NCBI RefSeq assembly: GCF_963576615.1
Contig: NC_088714.1
Span: 32,706,643-32,770,642 of the forward strand
Length of the DNA: 64,000 bases
Source: Watersipora subatra
Lineage: Eukaryota > Bryozoa > Gymnolaemata > Cheilostomatida > Watersiporidae
Direction: 5' to 3'
A program made the position numbers and the translations under genes. The notes under the pieces are model-generated. The model ran no database searches. It worked only from the letters and a program-made list of their open reading frames with translations, and was not told where the DNA came from. Positions 1 to 15,000 of this stretch are shown in pieces. Position 1 is the stretch's first letter, and every line of letters starts with the position of its first letter.

Positions 1-472
1 CAAATTTTTTATTTGATTTAATTTTTATACAGTATTAAAAAGCTTGTTAGATTTTCAAGTTCAATTATTGGGTTTTGTAAAACTTTTTTTGTACTAAAAA
101 GTAAAAAGTCATACAATTTTTAGACCTATTTCTATTAGAGCCTACATGTATTACCATCTACTGTCATGAAAGTAACATATTTAACATAAAATCATTACTT
201 CATCGAATTTAAAATGATTTTATTTAAGTACATGTATTTACAAGATAGAGGTTGTTATGAATTAGTTCTGTTTGACCTTTTACACTGTATAATGCTGCCA
301 ACAGCAAAGTCGAGTTGATTTGAAAGAGCAATCAGTGATTTTCTTTTCCAAAAAGCACAAAAACAATAGTTTGACTGTTTAGAATTTGTCTGACCTTTTT
401 TATTTGTTTTCTTCTTTTTACAGCTGTGTTAAATTATTAGCATGATTGTGAATTGCACTTGTAGAAACTCAC
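1..472. other. Intron sequence at left edge, no exon seen
   Basis: AT-rich sequence following the last visible chitin synthase exon. I looked on the minus strand for the expected next block (a membrane span leading into H-P-Q/K-E) and saw none. Confidence 0.5.
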
Positions 473-689
473 AGACAAGGAAAACTCCCGCTGGCGTAAG
501 CAGACCCTCCATTGCTACAGAAACTATGCTGCCAATCATCACAGCCATCATAAGAACTGCATAAAACGCACTGAGAACTGCTGCCACAACTATTTGGGTG
601 TCAGAAGCGGCGGTGAAGCACACGATGAGGAAAAAGACGGGTGGAACGAGAGCAAACACCAAAGACCAAGCAGCTGATAGTCCCAGTAC
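473..689 (-). CDS. CHS: Chitin synthase, exon 17 (last exon visible)
   Basis: The exon encodes LGLSAAWSLVFALVPPVFFL, then further hydrophobic sequence and EGLLTPAGVFL: three membrane segments after the catalytic domain. It starts after a TTTGCAG acceptor and ends at GTGAGT in phase 1. The remaining C-terminal exons were not found in 1-472 and should lie to the left of the window. Confidence 0.92.
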
Positions 690-3600
690 CTGCAAATGCA
701 TGCATAGCTTTCAGAGGTATATACATGTAGCTATGCTTAGCTTTCAGAGGTATATACATGTAGCGGTATATTCAGAGGTATATACATGTAGCTATGCTTA
801 GCTTTCAGAGGTATATACATGTAGCTATGCTTAGCTTTCAGAGGTATATACATGTAGCGGTATATTCAGAGGTATATACATGTAGCGGTATATTCAGAGG
901 TATATACATGTAGCGGTATATTCAGAGGTATATACATGTAGCGGTATATTCAGAGGTATATACATGTAGCGGTATATTCAGAGGTATATACATGTAGCAG
1001 TATATTCAGAGGTATATACATGTAGCGGTATATTCAGAGGTATATACATGTAGCGGTATATTCAGAGGTATATACATGTAGCGGTATATTCAGAGGTATA
1101 TACATGTAGCGTATATTCAGAGGTATATACATGTAGCGGTATATTCAGAGGTATATACATGTAGCGGTATATTCAGAGGTATATACATGTAGCGGTATAT
1201 TCAGAGGTATATACATGTAGCGGTATATTCAGAGGTATATACATGTAGCGGTATATTCAGAGGTATATACATGTAGCTATGCTTAGCTTTCAGAGGTATA
1301 TACATGTAGCTATGCTTAGCTTTTAGAGGTATATACATGTAGCGGTATATTCAGAGGTATATACATGTAGCGGTATATTCAGAGGTATATACATGTAGCG
1401 GTATATTCAGAGGTATATACATGCAGCGGTATATTCAGAGGTATATACATGTAGCGTATATTCAGAGGTATATACATGTAGCGGTATATTCAGAGGTATA
1501 TACATGTAGCGGTATATTCAGAGGTATATACATGTAGCGGTATATTCAGAGGTATATACATGTAGCTATGCTTAGCTTTCAGAGGTATATACATGTAGCT
1601 ATGCTTAGCTTTTAGAGGTATATACATGTAGCGGTATATTCAGAGGTATATACATGCAGCGGTATATTCAGAGGTATATACATGTAGCGTATATTCAGAG
1701 GTATATACATGTAGCGGTATATTCAGAGGTATATACATGTAGCGGTATATTCAGAGGTATATACATGTAGCGGTATATTCAGAGGTATATACATGCGAAA
1801 TAACATTTTATGTCTAAGATAAGTATGAAATTCAACAATCATTTTAAACAAATGAAATCATTAAAAAAACTCACAAAGCTTATCACCCTTGCAAGGACAA
1901 GTCATGTCAGTTACGAGTATATGTCAAATCGCATGCACCAACCCACACATACAAACTTCAAAAGCACTTGCCATGGAATGACAGGCAATTACACATGTGT
2001 ATTGTGTGTGTCATCAAGCACCAAGCATCGTATCGGGCTTGAGTCACTTAGCGCTCACAGAGCTTCTTAGGGCTAGTTACAAGCAAATTGTAATGCTGCA
2101 TTTATGACTTCGAGAGCACTTGTCATGGCATGCCAGCTGATAAACTCACTTGATCCATAGCACCTGCTATGAGAAGTATAATTGTAGCTGGGCCCAAAAT
2201 GGATGAGAAGAAGATCAGGCACTGATAGAGAATATATAGCATGGATAGTGAGTTATTACGCTTAACGGTCTGCCTCCAGCTGCCCAATAGGTCGAGAATG
2301 TTTGCCATAGTAGAAGGACCCCATCTTCGTCTTTGATTGAAAAATTCCTGAAAAACAGTTGTTAAAATGAAAAGTTTGCCTAAGTTGACCCAATATAATT
2401 TGCAGATTGCGAGAAATGGCCAGAAATTAACAAATTTTCAGAGAGTTAAACACAAGCATCCACCTTGAATGTCTCAGGAGCGTATGTAAATGCATCAGAT
2501 GCTGCTACATATTCCACTTTGTATCCTCTCTGTAGCAGCAGTGTACTTAACCATCTGTCTTCTCCTACAAAATAATGAAAAATTATATTAACAGGTATGA
2601 TCAAATTATTAAATAAAAATTTTTATAAAAAGTAGTGGAATTTTCTAATAAAAAAATTATAACAAAAGCTAATATTCATCAGAATAATAATAAAATTGTT
2701 GTAATAAAATTAGAAAATATGAATAATAATAATAAAACTAATAATATAAAATTATAATAAATTAATATCATATTATAATAAAATCTGACAATAAAATTTA
2801 AGTTGAAATTAGCTCATTAGCAATATGAAAATGTTCTAACATTAACACTTTTTTGATTATCACAGAACGATGTGCTGTTCGTTACAACTCATATGCTTTC
2901 TACCTGCAAGCAGTTTAAACTCATATGCTCTCTACCTGCCAGCAGTTTAAACTCATATGCTCTCTACCTGCAAGCAGTTTACACGCAGTCCTCCTGAACA
3001 AATTTTGTGCTGTTGTATAAACTTGATGAAAATAACTATCATCTTTCGGTATAATAAATGAAGGTCAATTTTTAGCGTTTTTAGGCAAATATTATGCTGT
3101 TATTAGTTGAGTTCCTAATTGAACTTAATTGAGAAGACAACTCCTATTATATCCCTCCATTATTTATAAAACAGTTATTTTTAAAAATGCGTTTTCTTGT
3201 TCTAAGACTTTTCAATATAAAATATCTACACCCTAAAGCTTCAATCAAGAGTGCTCTCCTATACCTTGGTCGTACTGCACAAAGTGTCTAGCTTCAGTAG
3301 CATCTATTGAGTATGTTTTCATAATATTGTCATCCATGATTGCAGATCCCCTGAAGAGTGAAAAGCAACCAGGAGCGCAGAGTACGCATCCAAGAACATG
3401 TTCAGCTGCCTTCTGTAACCAGTGGCCTATAGCGTATTCAAACTTCTGGTACCAGACCATCGGACCTGTGAAACAAGCAACAATATTTAGCATAACTTCA
3501 GTGTTATACATTGAAAAAGAAAATACATGTGCATTATTTATCATATGTTATGCATAACTCTATAGCATCTCATTAACATGTATAAAATCATATTATTGTT

Positions 3601-6600
3601 TAAATTAAATTACATTATGCCACATTGTTGTTGCGCATAAAAAAGTCTTGAAGAAATTTGATAAGATTTGTATTTTGATCAAGATGAAATTTCCACACAA
3701 AGAACTGTTAGAACTGACAAGGTATATTGTTATCTATATTAATAAATGACACTTTGTATGCATGTGTGTATGCGCTTGCGCGCGTATGTGTAAGTGCTAT
3801 GCATTTCCCAATCGTTGGCTTCACACGCATGTGCTTCATGTTCTCCTCAAAGTTGCCAAAATATTTGCTTTAAAACTCCATCTGGTCCCTAATTTAGGAC
3901 AATTGCCCTCTATGAATGCATTTATTGAGGAAAATTGCCCTCTATGAACGCGTTTATTGAGGACGACTGCCCTCTCTGAACGCATTTATTGAAGATGACT
4001 GCCTTCTATGAACGCGTTTATTGAAGACGATTGCCTTTTATGAAAGCAGTAAATCAATTTGCGGTGAAAATCTACAAGAGGGCTAGGGGGTTATCTGACT
4101 AAAAGTGAACAAAATATCAGACAATTCCTGTCTTAATGCGAGTCTGAAATAAACATACCGTACTTGGAGTTTAGTAGTTTTTGTTTGGGTAAACTGTTTA
4201 ACTTATCGGTAGCTACAATTATTTTATAATGAAAATGGTTTTGTTGTCATAGCTGTATGGCTGAACAGACAAACCTGATCCAATCGGATGAATTCGTCCA
4301 CAAACAACTCCAACTTTTTTGTTTTTCTTCACCCTATCCACAAGCAGCTGGAGAGCTTGGGGTTTGAAGTCAACATCTCCGTCCAATGCGAGTAGGAAAG
4401 TGTTTTCACTCTAAAAATATAACCAGAAATCTTTATAACTAGTCTGTCTTTTCTAAATCATTGCGAGTTGGTAAAACTCTTTAAACTAAGTAAGGAAAGA
4501 GATTAACAAGTGTCAATATTTTCAGCTTTTTATCAAAATCTTTTTGAAATTCATTGCAGTTTTAAGGGTTAAAATTCATAATCAGAATTTTAGTTTTTGC
4601 AATTTAATTTTTTTGGCAGCAAATACTATGTACATGTAGTAGTTCATAACTTTTTGTTATTGTAAAATATATCTGTGGAACACGTTTACGGAACTTTAAA
4701 GTTGTTCTCTATATTAGTCAGCAGTGTTAAGTTATTGGTTGTAAAATGTATATCTGTAGATATATTTTGTCAAGTAGAACACTTTTGTATGTCAAAATTC
4801 TGATAACAACTAATTGCCATGGGACACAGATAAGGGGGGGCAGCGAGTGCATATGAGTGGTAATGAGCACAAAACATACAAGAACTAGCTTACTTAGATA
4901 TTAAGTATCTCAACACACAAGTAAAGCGCAATAATGATGTCAGATCATAAAAAGGATACAATACCATTTTTCAACAAGCAGTATGCTGCCAGTTTGAAGC
5001 AAGCTGTTGATATGAGTACACAAAACAGAATTATAATTATACAGTAATGGTAGCATGGAGAACTCTATCATAGTGACTTTATGCTGGTCTTACACAGTTT
5101 AGCTTATAGCTTTATGTTATATTTCTAATTAGTACCCTGGCAGTCTCCTGTACTGATCGTCAGGTGTACCAATGAAGCACAGGGAATAAGTATGTGTACA
5201 AGTATTCAGCAACATCTAATGCAACTAACTGATGAAGATTGACTTCACCAGCTAGTTACTTCCTGAATCAGGCTAGGAAGGTAAATACTGTAGGTTTGAA
5301 TCCCACTCGAAGCAAACAACTTTCACAACCTTAAATCATGGCTTCAGATGGCTACTGCTCTTATTATAGTAAAAATTCCAGCTGTCCAAAGGTTGTACTA
5401 ATGAAGGAAATGCCTACTTGTTGAATGAAAATATTGAAGGTCCTTGTATTATCAATAAAAATAGTATTACAATCTTATTAGAATTAAAACACATGCATTT
5501 ATTTGTAACTTTTTGTACTATGAAGGTATTTAAAGTACATTACAGTCAAAATATATTTGCTAAACCATTTTATATTTTTGAATAATCAAATAGATATTAT
5601 TTTGTTATGCAAAAAACTCGATGTTTCTCTAGTCTCGTTAGCAAATGGTAATATCATGTTTATGTCGTCTAAAATAAACAGCGTTTAACAAATTGTTGGT
5701 TGAAGACAATTGCGAGTTCTACTTCCTAAAATTACGCAGAGCATTGGTTCAGCTAAAATGTCAGAACTGTTGAGCTTGAGATTAATATTTGCAGTTGCTG
5801 ACCTTTTGTATTTTTGCCTCTGGCATCCTCTGAAAGATCTCAGCTTCTGGACGATATTTGCTGCAAGAAGCCTTTGGTTCATCAGAAAGTTGGACCCCGC
5901 TTAGGTTCTTGAACCCCAGAAGGTAATACATGTACATAATCTGAAATAGAATTATCAGCCTAATATATACATTATATCTAGCATAATGTAGCGCTAAACT
6001 GTTGCCATAACACTTAGCATATAATTATACGCAAGTACAAGGTAAGTGTAACATTAAGTTGAGGAAACTAGACACAAAAAGATGGCAAGGGAAAGCAGAG
6101 CTATAAAACCTAAACAATAAAACGGCTACTGTCGAAGTGACCAAAATGAGAGGGAGAGAGAGGGAGAGAGAGGGAGAGAGAGGGAAAGAGAGGGAGGGAT
6201 CTGGCATATTGTAGGGCTAAATTTTCACCATAATGTCTAGCGTATCATAATAAGCGAGTAGGTTTTGCAGTTAACAAGACGTCTGAACTGCGTGTTAACT
6301 GTTAAAGACAGTAAACATTGTACTAACTGAAGCACCAGCTTTCTTGCCTTGAATTACCTTCGAGTTATCAATTGCAGTTTGTGCATTCTAATAGCGTTTG
6401 ATTCTATGGATGCGAAAGTCTTATATCAGCATCATGTTATTCTAATGATAAACACACCATCGAGTAACAAAGAATTATCAAAAAAGGGAAGTTAAAACAT
6501 TCATCTTAACTGACGAGATAGCCCTACTGAATGATCACATAGGATTATATTTAGTTTCTACCTGAGACCACCGCTTTCGATGTCTTATTTTATTTTTGTC

Positions 6601-8955
6601 TTTCAAGTGAACAACCATCGTATTCTCTCCGGGAAGTGTGTAGATGAGTTTGCCTCCGTATGGAGTTGCTACTTTTACAGGTGGTGAGAGAGTGATTGCG
6701 GTGTGGTACAAGGCACTGCAAGATCCATAGAACTAACTAACAACTTATGCAACAAAATTGTGTTAATATATACCGTATCATAATTCCGACATCAAAAGGC
6801 TAGTAAAACTGGTTCAGCAAAAAACAATCCAAATTCTTAGGAATTGAAATAAAAACAATATTTAAAAGGACAAAATTGTGCAATGTTGAGTTTAGGTAAA
6901 TGCTTTTAAAATGCAATAAAATATTAAAGTTCCAAACTTAACCTTCACAAATGACCAGCTTTTAAATGCTCCTTGTTTGAGTTTTGAATGATATTTTTAG
7001 TAACTTGAGTTGATAAAATTCAAAATTTACGACAGTGCTTTTAAAGAGTTTTCTCTTTAAAAAACTCAATAAAGTTATCAGAGAAAAGTTGAAACGACAG
7101 TAATAGATAAAAGTGAAAAGAAATAAAATTTGAAATTTGAAAAAAATGCAACCCACCTGGCAGCCTCATTAATAGTTTTGACAAAGCTAACGACAAAGTC
7201 ATTCAGCATCCACTCTTCTTCTTTAGACAGTTTCATCGCATCATCAAACATGATATGAACTTCAAACTCATAGTAGTCAGGGTTCATCTCCCCTTCTCGG
7301 CATTGGCTCAAGATTTTTGAAGAGTTTCGCTTTGTAGCCTGGTCTTCATCAAGCCTACAACATAAATAATTGTAGGCTATAAATAAGTCGATTACATTAA
7401 AACCAGGGAACCAGGGCTATTCTCCAAACCCAATAATATTGTTTGAACCAAGACTCAATTTAAATGAGAATTTTAGTTAAAGTTTGAGTCAAATTTTGAC
7501 AACCTTGAAAATATTTTTAAAACTCATTGAGTTTGTTAAACTGTCCATGACAATAAAAGTTATTTTATGTATGTGTATTTCATACATAATTGGATTGCAT
7601 CAATCTGGAAAAACAAACTATCTCCCATTTGATTTTGATTTGCGTAACTAAATTTGATTAACAGCCTAAAATTAATAACTGCTTACAAAGAGATCCATCA
7701 AAGTCACCTTAAAATAGATTTAAGAACTTGTAACATCTCATTCTTGTTCTCATGCCACATGGTGGCACAGATGTAGATCATCGGGGTGCTTGTCATTGGG
7801 TTCACCTCTTCTGGTTCCTGAGCGTGTTTCTTACAGCATGTCTGGCTCAACCTCTGGCTGTCTATTTTACGGTTATAGGCGAGTGACTGCTCGAGGTTGA
7901 CAGAACAGTAGTTGGGCAAAGCAAAAATACTAAAACAATAAAAATAATACTAATCTATATAAATAACAATTAACTTTACTCAGTGGTCGATACCAAACCA
8001 AATAACTTTACTTATAAAGCAAACACGCAAACTGGCTAAATGGTTTTTGGGTTCATAGAACAGTGAAAAATAATTTAAGATTATTAATGTGTATTGTTTT
8101 AATGGTTTTCATCTTTATGATATTGATGAGTAACTCTATGAAAGTATATGCATGTATATATATTATTTTATTAGCAATAATTTCATTTCAAATAGAAATG
8201 TTTTTCAAATAATGGCAACTATATTTTCAAAGTAATTGGTATTGGTTGTATGCGATTTGTTCACATCACATAAGTTGAAGTGAGTTGAGAACCTGTAACT
8301 GTCATGTAAAAAGGACACAAAGGACACAACTGTCATGTAAAAAGCATGAGAAATCATACAAACCAAATACCAATTGGTTGTATCAAGAAATGATACAAAC
8401 CATGAGAAATCTTTAAACCTTTAATTAAAGTAAAATAAACATTTAGCAGTAAAGTAAGAAGATGCAAAGATTTTGAACAATCTTGAATTGTTTAATTCAT
8501 GCCTGTCAACAGACTTAATCTCCTTTAGTTTTGAAACCTAAACCCCTTTAGTTGAAGTAAACAAGATTAGATCTAAAATTATTTTGTGTCAAAATCAATT
8601 TCTACAATTAAAATGTCGTTAATGCGTTTTATCATAAATGGGCTATTTGCCAGTTTTAGGGAAAGATTTTTTGTGTTGTACCTACTTGTTTATTTAACAG
8701 CAAAGTTTACTGAACAGTCAAGAGTGACAAGAATATTGATTTGTTACACACTGGTACTAATATTGTGAGCTTAAACCATAGTGTTTAACGCATTATGGCT
8801 AGAAAGATTTTTTGTACAAGTGGTGTACAGTAACCTTGACCTATTATTGTTTCTATATACAAAGTTTTGGACATACCACTTCACAATGGAACTAACATTT
8901 GTTTCAATAATTGGAAACATTACTGTTCTGTACGTCTGTCTATTGATCTTCTATT

Positions 8956-9054
<99 letters not shown>

Positions 9055-12000
9055 CATACATACATGTATATATATAAATCTAAGTGTTTGTTTGTCGTCT
9101 GTCATTTGTGTGTTCAGTTACAGGTATTAAAATCTAAAAAGGTAAGAAGGAAGAGTTTCTTCCTACTGGAAGTGAAATCAAAACCACCAATCCTGCAGAC
9201 AGGCAAGCTAACCGCTATGCTATGCTGCTCTTGCCATACTATGAAATTATTGAGGGCATACCTACGCAGCACTTGCCAAAATACCATTGGTTACCACTAG
9301 CACAATTGAACATCATGATTGTGTGAAAGATCATAGCATGTAATGTAATGATTATAAGTACATTTGCAAGCTGACTTCAGACAGACAGACAGACAGACAT
9401 GGCCCTTTTTATGGTAAAAATTTAGACTAGCTCAAGTTACTAGCTTATGTTACTCAAATTCATTAGGTAATTAATTTATTACTCATGCAACATCGGGCAT
9501 TCATCTAATAAAGTATAAAATGATTAAAACAAAAAGGAAAAATATTTACAAAAGAGTAATTCAATTTAAATCTAGGGCAAGTTAGACTAAGTTATATCAC
9601 ATACTGATACTTCTATACCTCACTTTATCACCGAACTTTTGCATAGCCGACAATACATTCTCATCTTACGATAATAAAATAACCTTTCAAATATCTTTTT
9701 ACTGATTAATTTAGTAATTATTTGAAATAATATATAATTTGATGTAATACATTTGTGTTAATGTTATATGTTTTTTTGTAAATCATCATTTTCTTGGGTT
9801 TCAAAAGAAATTAAACAAGTTGTAATATATCATTATAAAAATGTTTGCATATTCAACTTGGGAAGCAAATTTTTGAAAAGATTGACTTCCTATGGAAAAG
9901 TCAAAAAGCCATGTAGCTATTCAGCAAAAAATAAAAAGCTTTGTGCTTACAGCTGAACCTGCTCTAGCCTGAGGTTGTTTGGAAACCAAAGATGTCGAGA
10001 AATCCAAAGTTGCGACAGCCAGCAGGTCGCCAAAGTGAGGGCCACCAAAGTCCAGCTGTCAGCTGGAGTTCCAACAGGTAGAGATATTTGTGGGTGTAGT
10101 GTTAGCCGTTCTGGAGCAAGGTTTGACAGCAGTTCTGATATCAGAACCAGAGCTGGAGTGTGGAGACTCAGAGGCAGAGCATAGCAAAACTAAAATATAT
10201 ACAGAATCTGTATTTGAATATTGAAATATGTTTGTATATATTATATTATGTATATATTATATCTCACATTTTCATATATGATATATAAATGTATTTATAT
10301 TGGAATTTATTTACATTCTTTTTAAATGATTTACAATGTTAGAGCAAACTAATTACGCTAGAATTTTTATAAGTTACGGTACATCTGTCCTTTGCACTCT
10401 GGATTAGATAAACAGCCATATCAACAACGCTTTTTTTAAGAGAGAGAGATGAGTATTCCAATTAAAAAACAGCCAACTTGTCTTCAATTGGCAGCGTAAA
10501 TTTTTCTTCTTTGCATCCACAGCTTTTGTACTAAGTCATTATAGATGCATATAACCAGGTCATAAATTTGTTTTGTCTTGTGTCTTATATTACTATAGTA
10601 CATTAATATGACATACTAGATGAATGCTGGGCGTTGCATTGGTAATAAAAAAACAGCTTATAAACAGCGTAGTTGCCATTGGTTAAGCTTCTTTGCACAA
10701 TGAATTGGAGTAACTTGAGCTATCAACTTAAACTAATCTAAATATTCTACTATAATAAGAGCCGTGCTTATAATTGTGCGTACAATCATTTCGTTATGCG
10801 TCATGATCTTTCACGCAATCATAATTTTCAAACATGTTACTAGTAACCAATAGTATTAAAGTTTAAACTTAAAAACTTACATTGATCAGACACATTTTGC
10901 TGCAATCTTTAATTTTAGTGGCAGTTTAGATTATTTAAGCACAATTTTTTACATAACTCAATAATAAGTGCAATTTAGTGCACATGATGTGCAAAGGTGC
11001 AAAGACTTCTAGAACATCAGATCAAGCTGTCAGTGCTAGACCAGAAACAGTCAAGTGAAATCATTTAATCTCATTAGTCTCACCTTTTGCATATGGAGTT
11101 GAGCTGAAGTCTGAGCAAAGTAGTAAGTCAGCAGAGGTAGTATAATAAGAAGTATGAGGGGTGTGTATAGAGCCGATGTACTCCATTCTACAGCATACAG
11201 TATTCTTTGCAAAGGATGTTAGAGTTTTCATATAAATATCAGTTACACCAAAAAACTAGTTTAGCAAAAACTAAAAATAACAAAAAACCTAATTAATTGA
11301 AATAATAACAATATTTAAATGGTAATTGAGCAAGTTTAATTAGTGAAATAGTTAACTGTTAACTATTAACAGTTAACTGTTAATAGTTAACTGTTAACAG
11401 TTAACCGTTAACAGTTTATTAGGTGTCTTCAATGACTAGCTTATGGCTGAGCATCGTAACCGCCCTCAATACCCAATGTGTGATGATCGACAACCAAGTT
11501 CACCACATGCACTACACTTTAATGCATTGCATTCTGTGCTATCAGTATGAACTACTCAGCCTTAATCTAATGTGGACCAATCTTAAAATTTAAAACTTAT
11601 TCAGTTTTTTCAATGTTCAGGTTTGAACATCGAAAAAACCTTGACTGCTTTAAGATGTTTCTAGCTCTTGTTAAAGCAGAACCATAAACTATGAAATTTA
11701 GTTTGATGGCAGTCTTATCATACTTTTTAGTTAACAGCTAACAGTTAACTGTTAGCTGTTAACTGTTAGCTGTTAATCATTAATTGTTAAATTGCGAATT
11801 TTTAAAAATTAGCTTTTAACCTGCTATTAGCTTTACTAGCGACTGTTTAACATTGAACTCAATTAATATTACAATTTGCAGAAATTCCCTTTCCTATGTT
11901 AAAATTATGCTTTGTAAAACTTGGCTTCAGCTAGTATTAGGACGACCAATCAGCTCTCTTAACTTATCGCAGTTTTCCATATTGCTAGTATTATATATTA

Positions 12001-15000
12001 TTATTATATTATTGCTAATATGTTAACATAATGTGTCAACATATTTATTTTATTCAACCTTTGAGTCATTATCTTTGGAGTTTTTTACTAATAATAATAA
12101 TAATTAATAGCAATAGTTTATTAAAATAATAATAATCGTTCTAATAACATGTGCATATTTTACTAGAACTTTCACTAAGCTTTTTTAATCCGATATTTTG
12201 TAGTTCCGATACTTTCTAATAAAATCTACTAATACTTTGTAAGTTCATACTTGAACATTTATAATTCTTATCGTTTTGACAACCTGCCGGTGTGACATCT
12301 TGTTTTTAACTTATAGCAACGGATCACACGCTACCAGATCTTGTAATAATCTCACCAGGGTACTCCTTTCCCAAAGTCTGAAGGACTTTATGAGGTGTAT
12401 CGAGATCGCCAATGAGGGCAAAAGCTAACCCAAAGAGAAGTCCGACTTTCAATGCCGAGGCAAACAGGTACTGCTTGGGTCTGCTGTCCATTTGTGTCAA
12501 CTTCCAGTTTGTAACAGCGAAGTCAAAAGACTTCAAAGTGTCGGAGGAAGAAGAGGAAGAACAGGGTTTAGTGCTCAGGTAGTTCTCAATGTAAGGGAGA
12601 GACAAACAAATGAATGAAACCACCGCTTCCCAGGTGGTACCTACAGGCAGAACAAGTACACAATATAATTTGCCTTGCCTAGCGAAGGCCAAAATAACTT
12701 CCAATGTGGTAGGAATATTTAATGTAGTGAATCTAAAGTTTCGATAATTTTCTTTTATTATATTTAAAGTTTGATAATAACCAATAGCAATCAGACTAAT
12801 TAGTATCAAATGCTTAGATCTTTATTAGCAAATACTTGAAATATCAAGTACAATTCATAATCAAGAGCTCAATGTCTTGTATGTTTACTATAGCCTACTA
12901 ATACCGTCCTTGTCCGATATGCTGTGAGAGATCGTCAGGTGTGCTAATAAATCAAATAGAATAAGTACGTGCATAATAATTTTTGAAACAAAGAAGGTAA
13001 ATGATTGGTGCAGGTGGTAGTGTTCTGGGTGGTGAAGCCCACTGTAGTGAGTTCAAATCCCATATGGTGCAATTCTTTTTTCAACCATAGACTCGGGCAG
13101 ACAGTTGGTCACAGCTCGTATTATGGTGAAGATTAGACATGGGCCACAGTAGAGAGTAATAACATTTGGACTACCATCGCATACCCTAGGGAAATATGCA
13201 TTACAAAATGTCGAAACAATATTTATCGTGGAATGGAGTAAGAGATAATCATTAATTCCATTGCATATCCATAAATCCAAAGTTAATTCTACATGCAGTT
13301 TTTAGTGATATATGAATGAAACAGTGATTACTCTATTGATGGCCTGCGAACAAATTTAATAAATACATTATAGTATAAACCAAGTCTGTTCGGTTTAAGT
13401 CAAGTCTTCAGTTATCTTAGCCTACAAATATTAAATCTTTACTATAATAAGAGTCGTGTTGGTTCGTCCATCTGTCCACCTGTCCAAAGCCACGCTGGGG
13501 GCATTAGGAAAAAAGACACCTCACACGGGAGTTTAGCACAAATATTCTGGATGTAGCCAGGCATACTACCAACTGCACCACCCAACCCCTTGCCAACTTG
13601 AAGAATAACTGTGTGTATAGCTATTCCACCTGACGAACCTTCACAGCGCACGGACTGCCTGGGTACCAGCTCTTGCTATAATAAGAGCTGCATCTGTCTG
13701 TGTGTCTGTCTGTCTGTCCAACGCCACGGTTGGATGTTGGAAAAAATATTGTACTGTAAAGAATTACAACTCCCAACTTTCAGCTTGGGAGGCTGACAGT
13801 CTACTACACCAATCTACCAGCCTTGCCATATTGTGAAATATTTGTGCAGTTAGTTATTACACCTGACGATCTTTCACAGTGCACAGGACTGCCAAGGATC
13901 TAGGTGTCTATAAAGAGCTCAGGCCATAGCTGTTGATAATGCTTCGCCATAAATGCGCCCATCAACTGCCAATCGATCCTACCCAACTTAATTTTTAAAA
14001 ATTATGAAATGTATACAATTGGAATCCGAACGCCTCATCTGCACCTCCAGCGGTGCATAACTCTCTCCTCCAAATATTCACCCTCAATATCAAACAAGGA
14101 TGGGCAATCAAGACCATTGCAGGCACAAATACACTCAAATGTATTGCATTCACTGCCAGCAGTACGCACTACTCAGCAGTATGCACTACACTCAAATATA
14201 TTGCATTCACTGCCAGCAGTATGCACTACTCAGCAGTATGCACTACACTCAAATGTATTGTATTTACTGCCAGCAGGATGCACTACTTTGCCTTACTCTA
14301 ATACTGTGAACCAATCATAAACTTTGAAATTTCTTGTGCTGTCGTAGTTTGATCATTGGAAAAAATGTTGACCACTTTAATTTTTTCCGGCTAATGTTAC
14401 AGCAGGTACTCTTAAATAATTCAAAACAAAACTAAGTTCCTTGAAACAGAGTTTGACTGTGATCTTACCATATTTTGCAGATAGCAGCACAACTACACCG
14501 ATGAGACCAGCAACCTGAAGAATACAGGCTACGATATCTAGAACCATAAAAGCAATAATCTTTGCTCTTGATCCTCTCTCTTTGTGAAAAATATGTAGTA
14601 TCGAGGGAACAATTCCGACGACGGTGAATATGACTGCAGCTTCCACAATGCTCAACAAAGGCAGAATTCTCCAAAGAAACAGTGACAAGCCAAAGCTGTG
14701 CAAAGTCTCCATGACAACGGTCTAAAAATATAAACACATGAACAAATGTTGTAGCTGGCAATAGTTAGGGCTTGGTTATCTTTAAGTACTGAATATCGAT
14801 CATAATATTTTTTCTATAAGAATCCAACCTATTTCAGTTTTTAAAGTTGCTATAATTTCATTGTTTATTTTCGAAGTTGCTTTTAAATTTTCATTTTTAC
14901 AAGTGTAGTGTCATAAGACATTATCATTCAATTTGATATATCCCAAAAAAATTCCTGTATATCTTTTTATTGATTAATTGATTGATTGATTGTCAAATCT

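Noticed and set aside
707..1796. CRISPR-like array
   Set aside because: Units abut directly without unique spacers, in animal intronic DNA; the same applies to the 27-bp array.
3762..3947. Short frame MCVCACARMCKCYAF and similar Cys-rich frames
   Set aside because: Arises from TG/CG alternation next to a tandem repeat inside a chitin synthase intron.
8867..9130. Open frames of repeated Tyr-Ile
   Set aside because: Translation of the (TA)n microsatellite.
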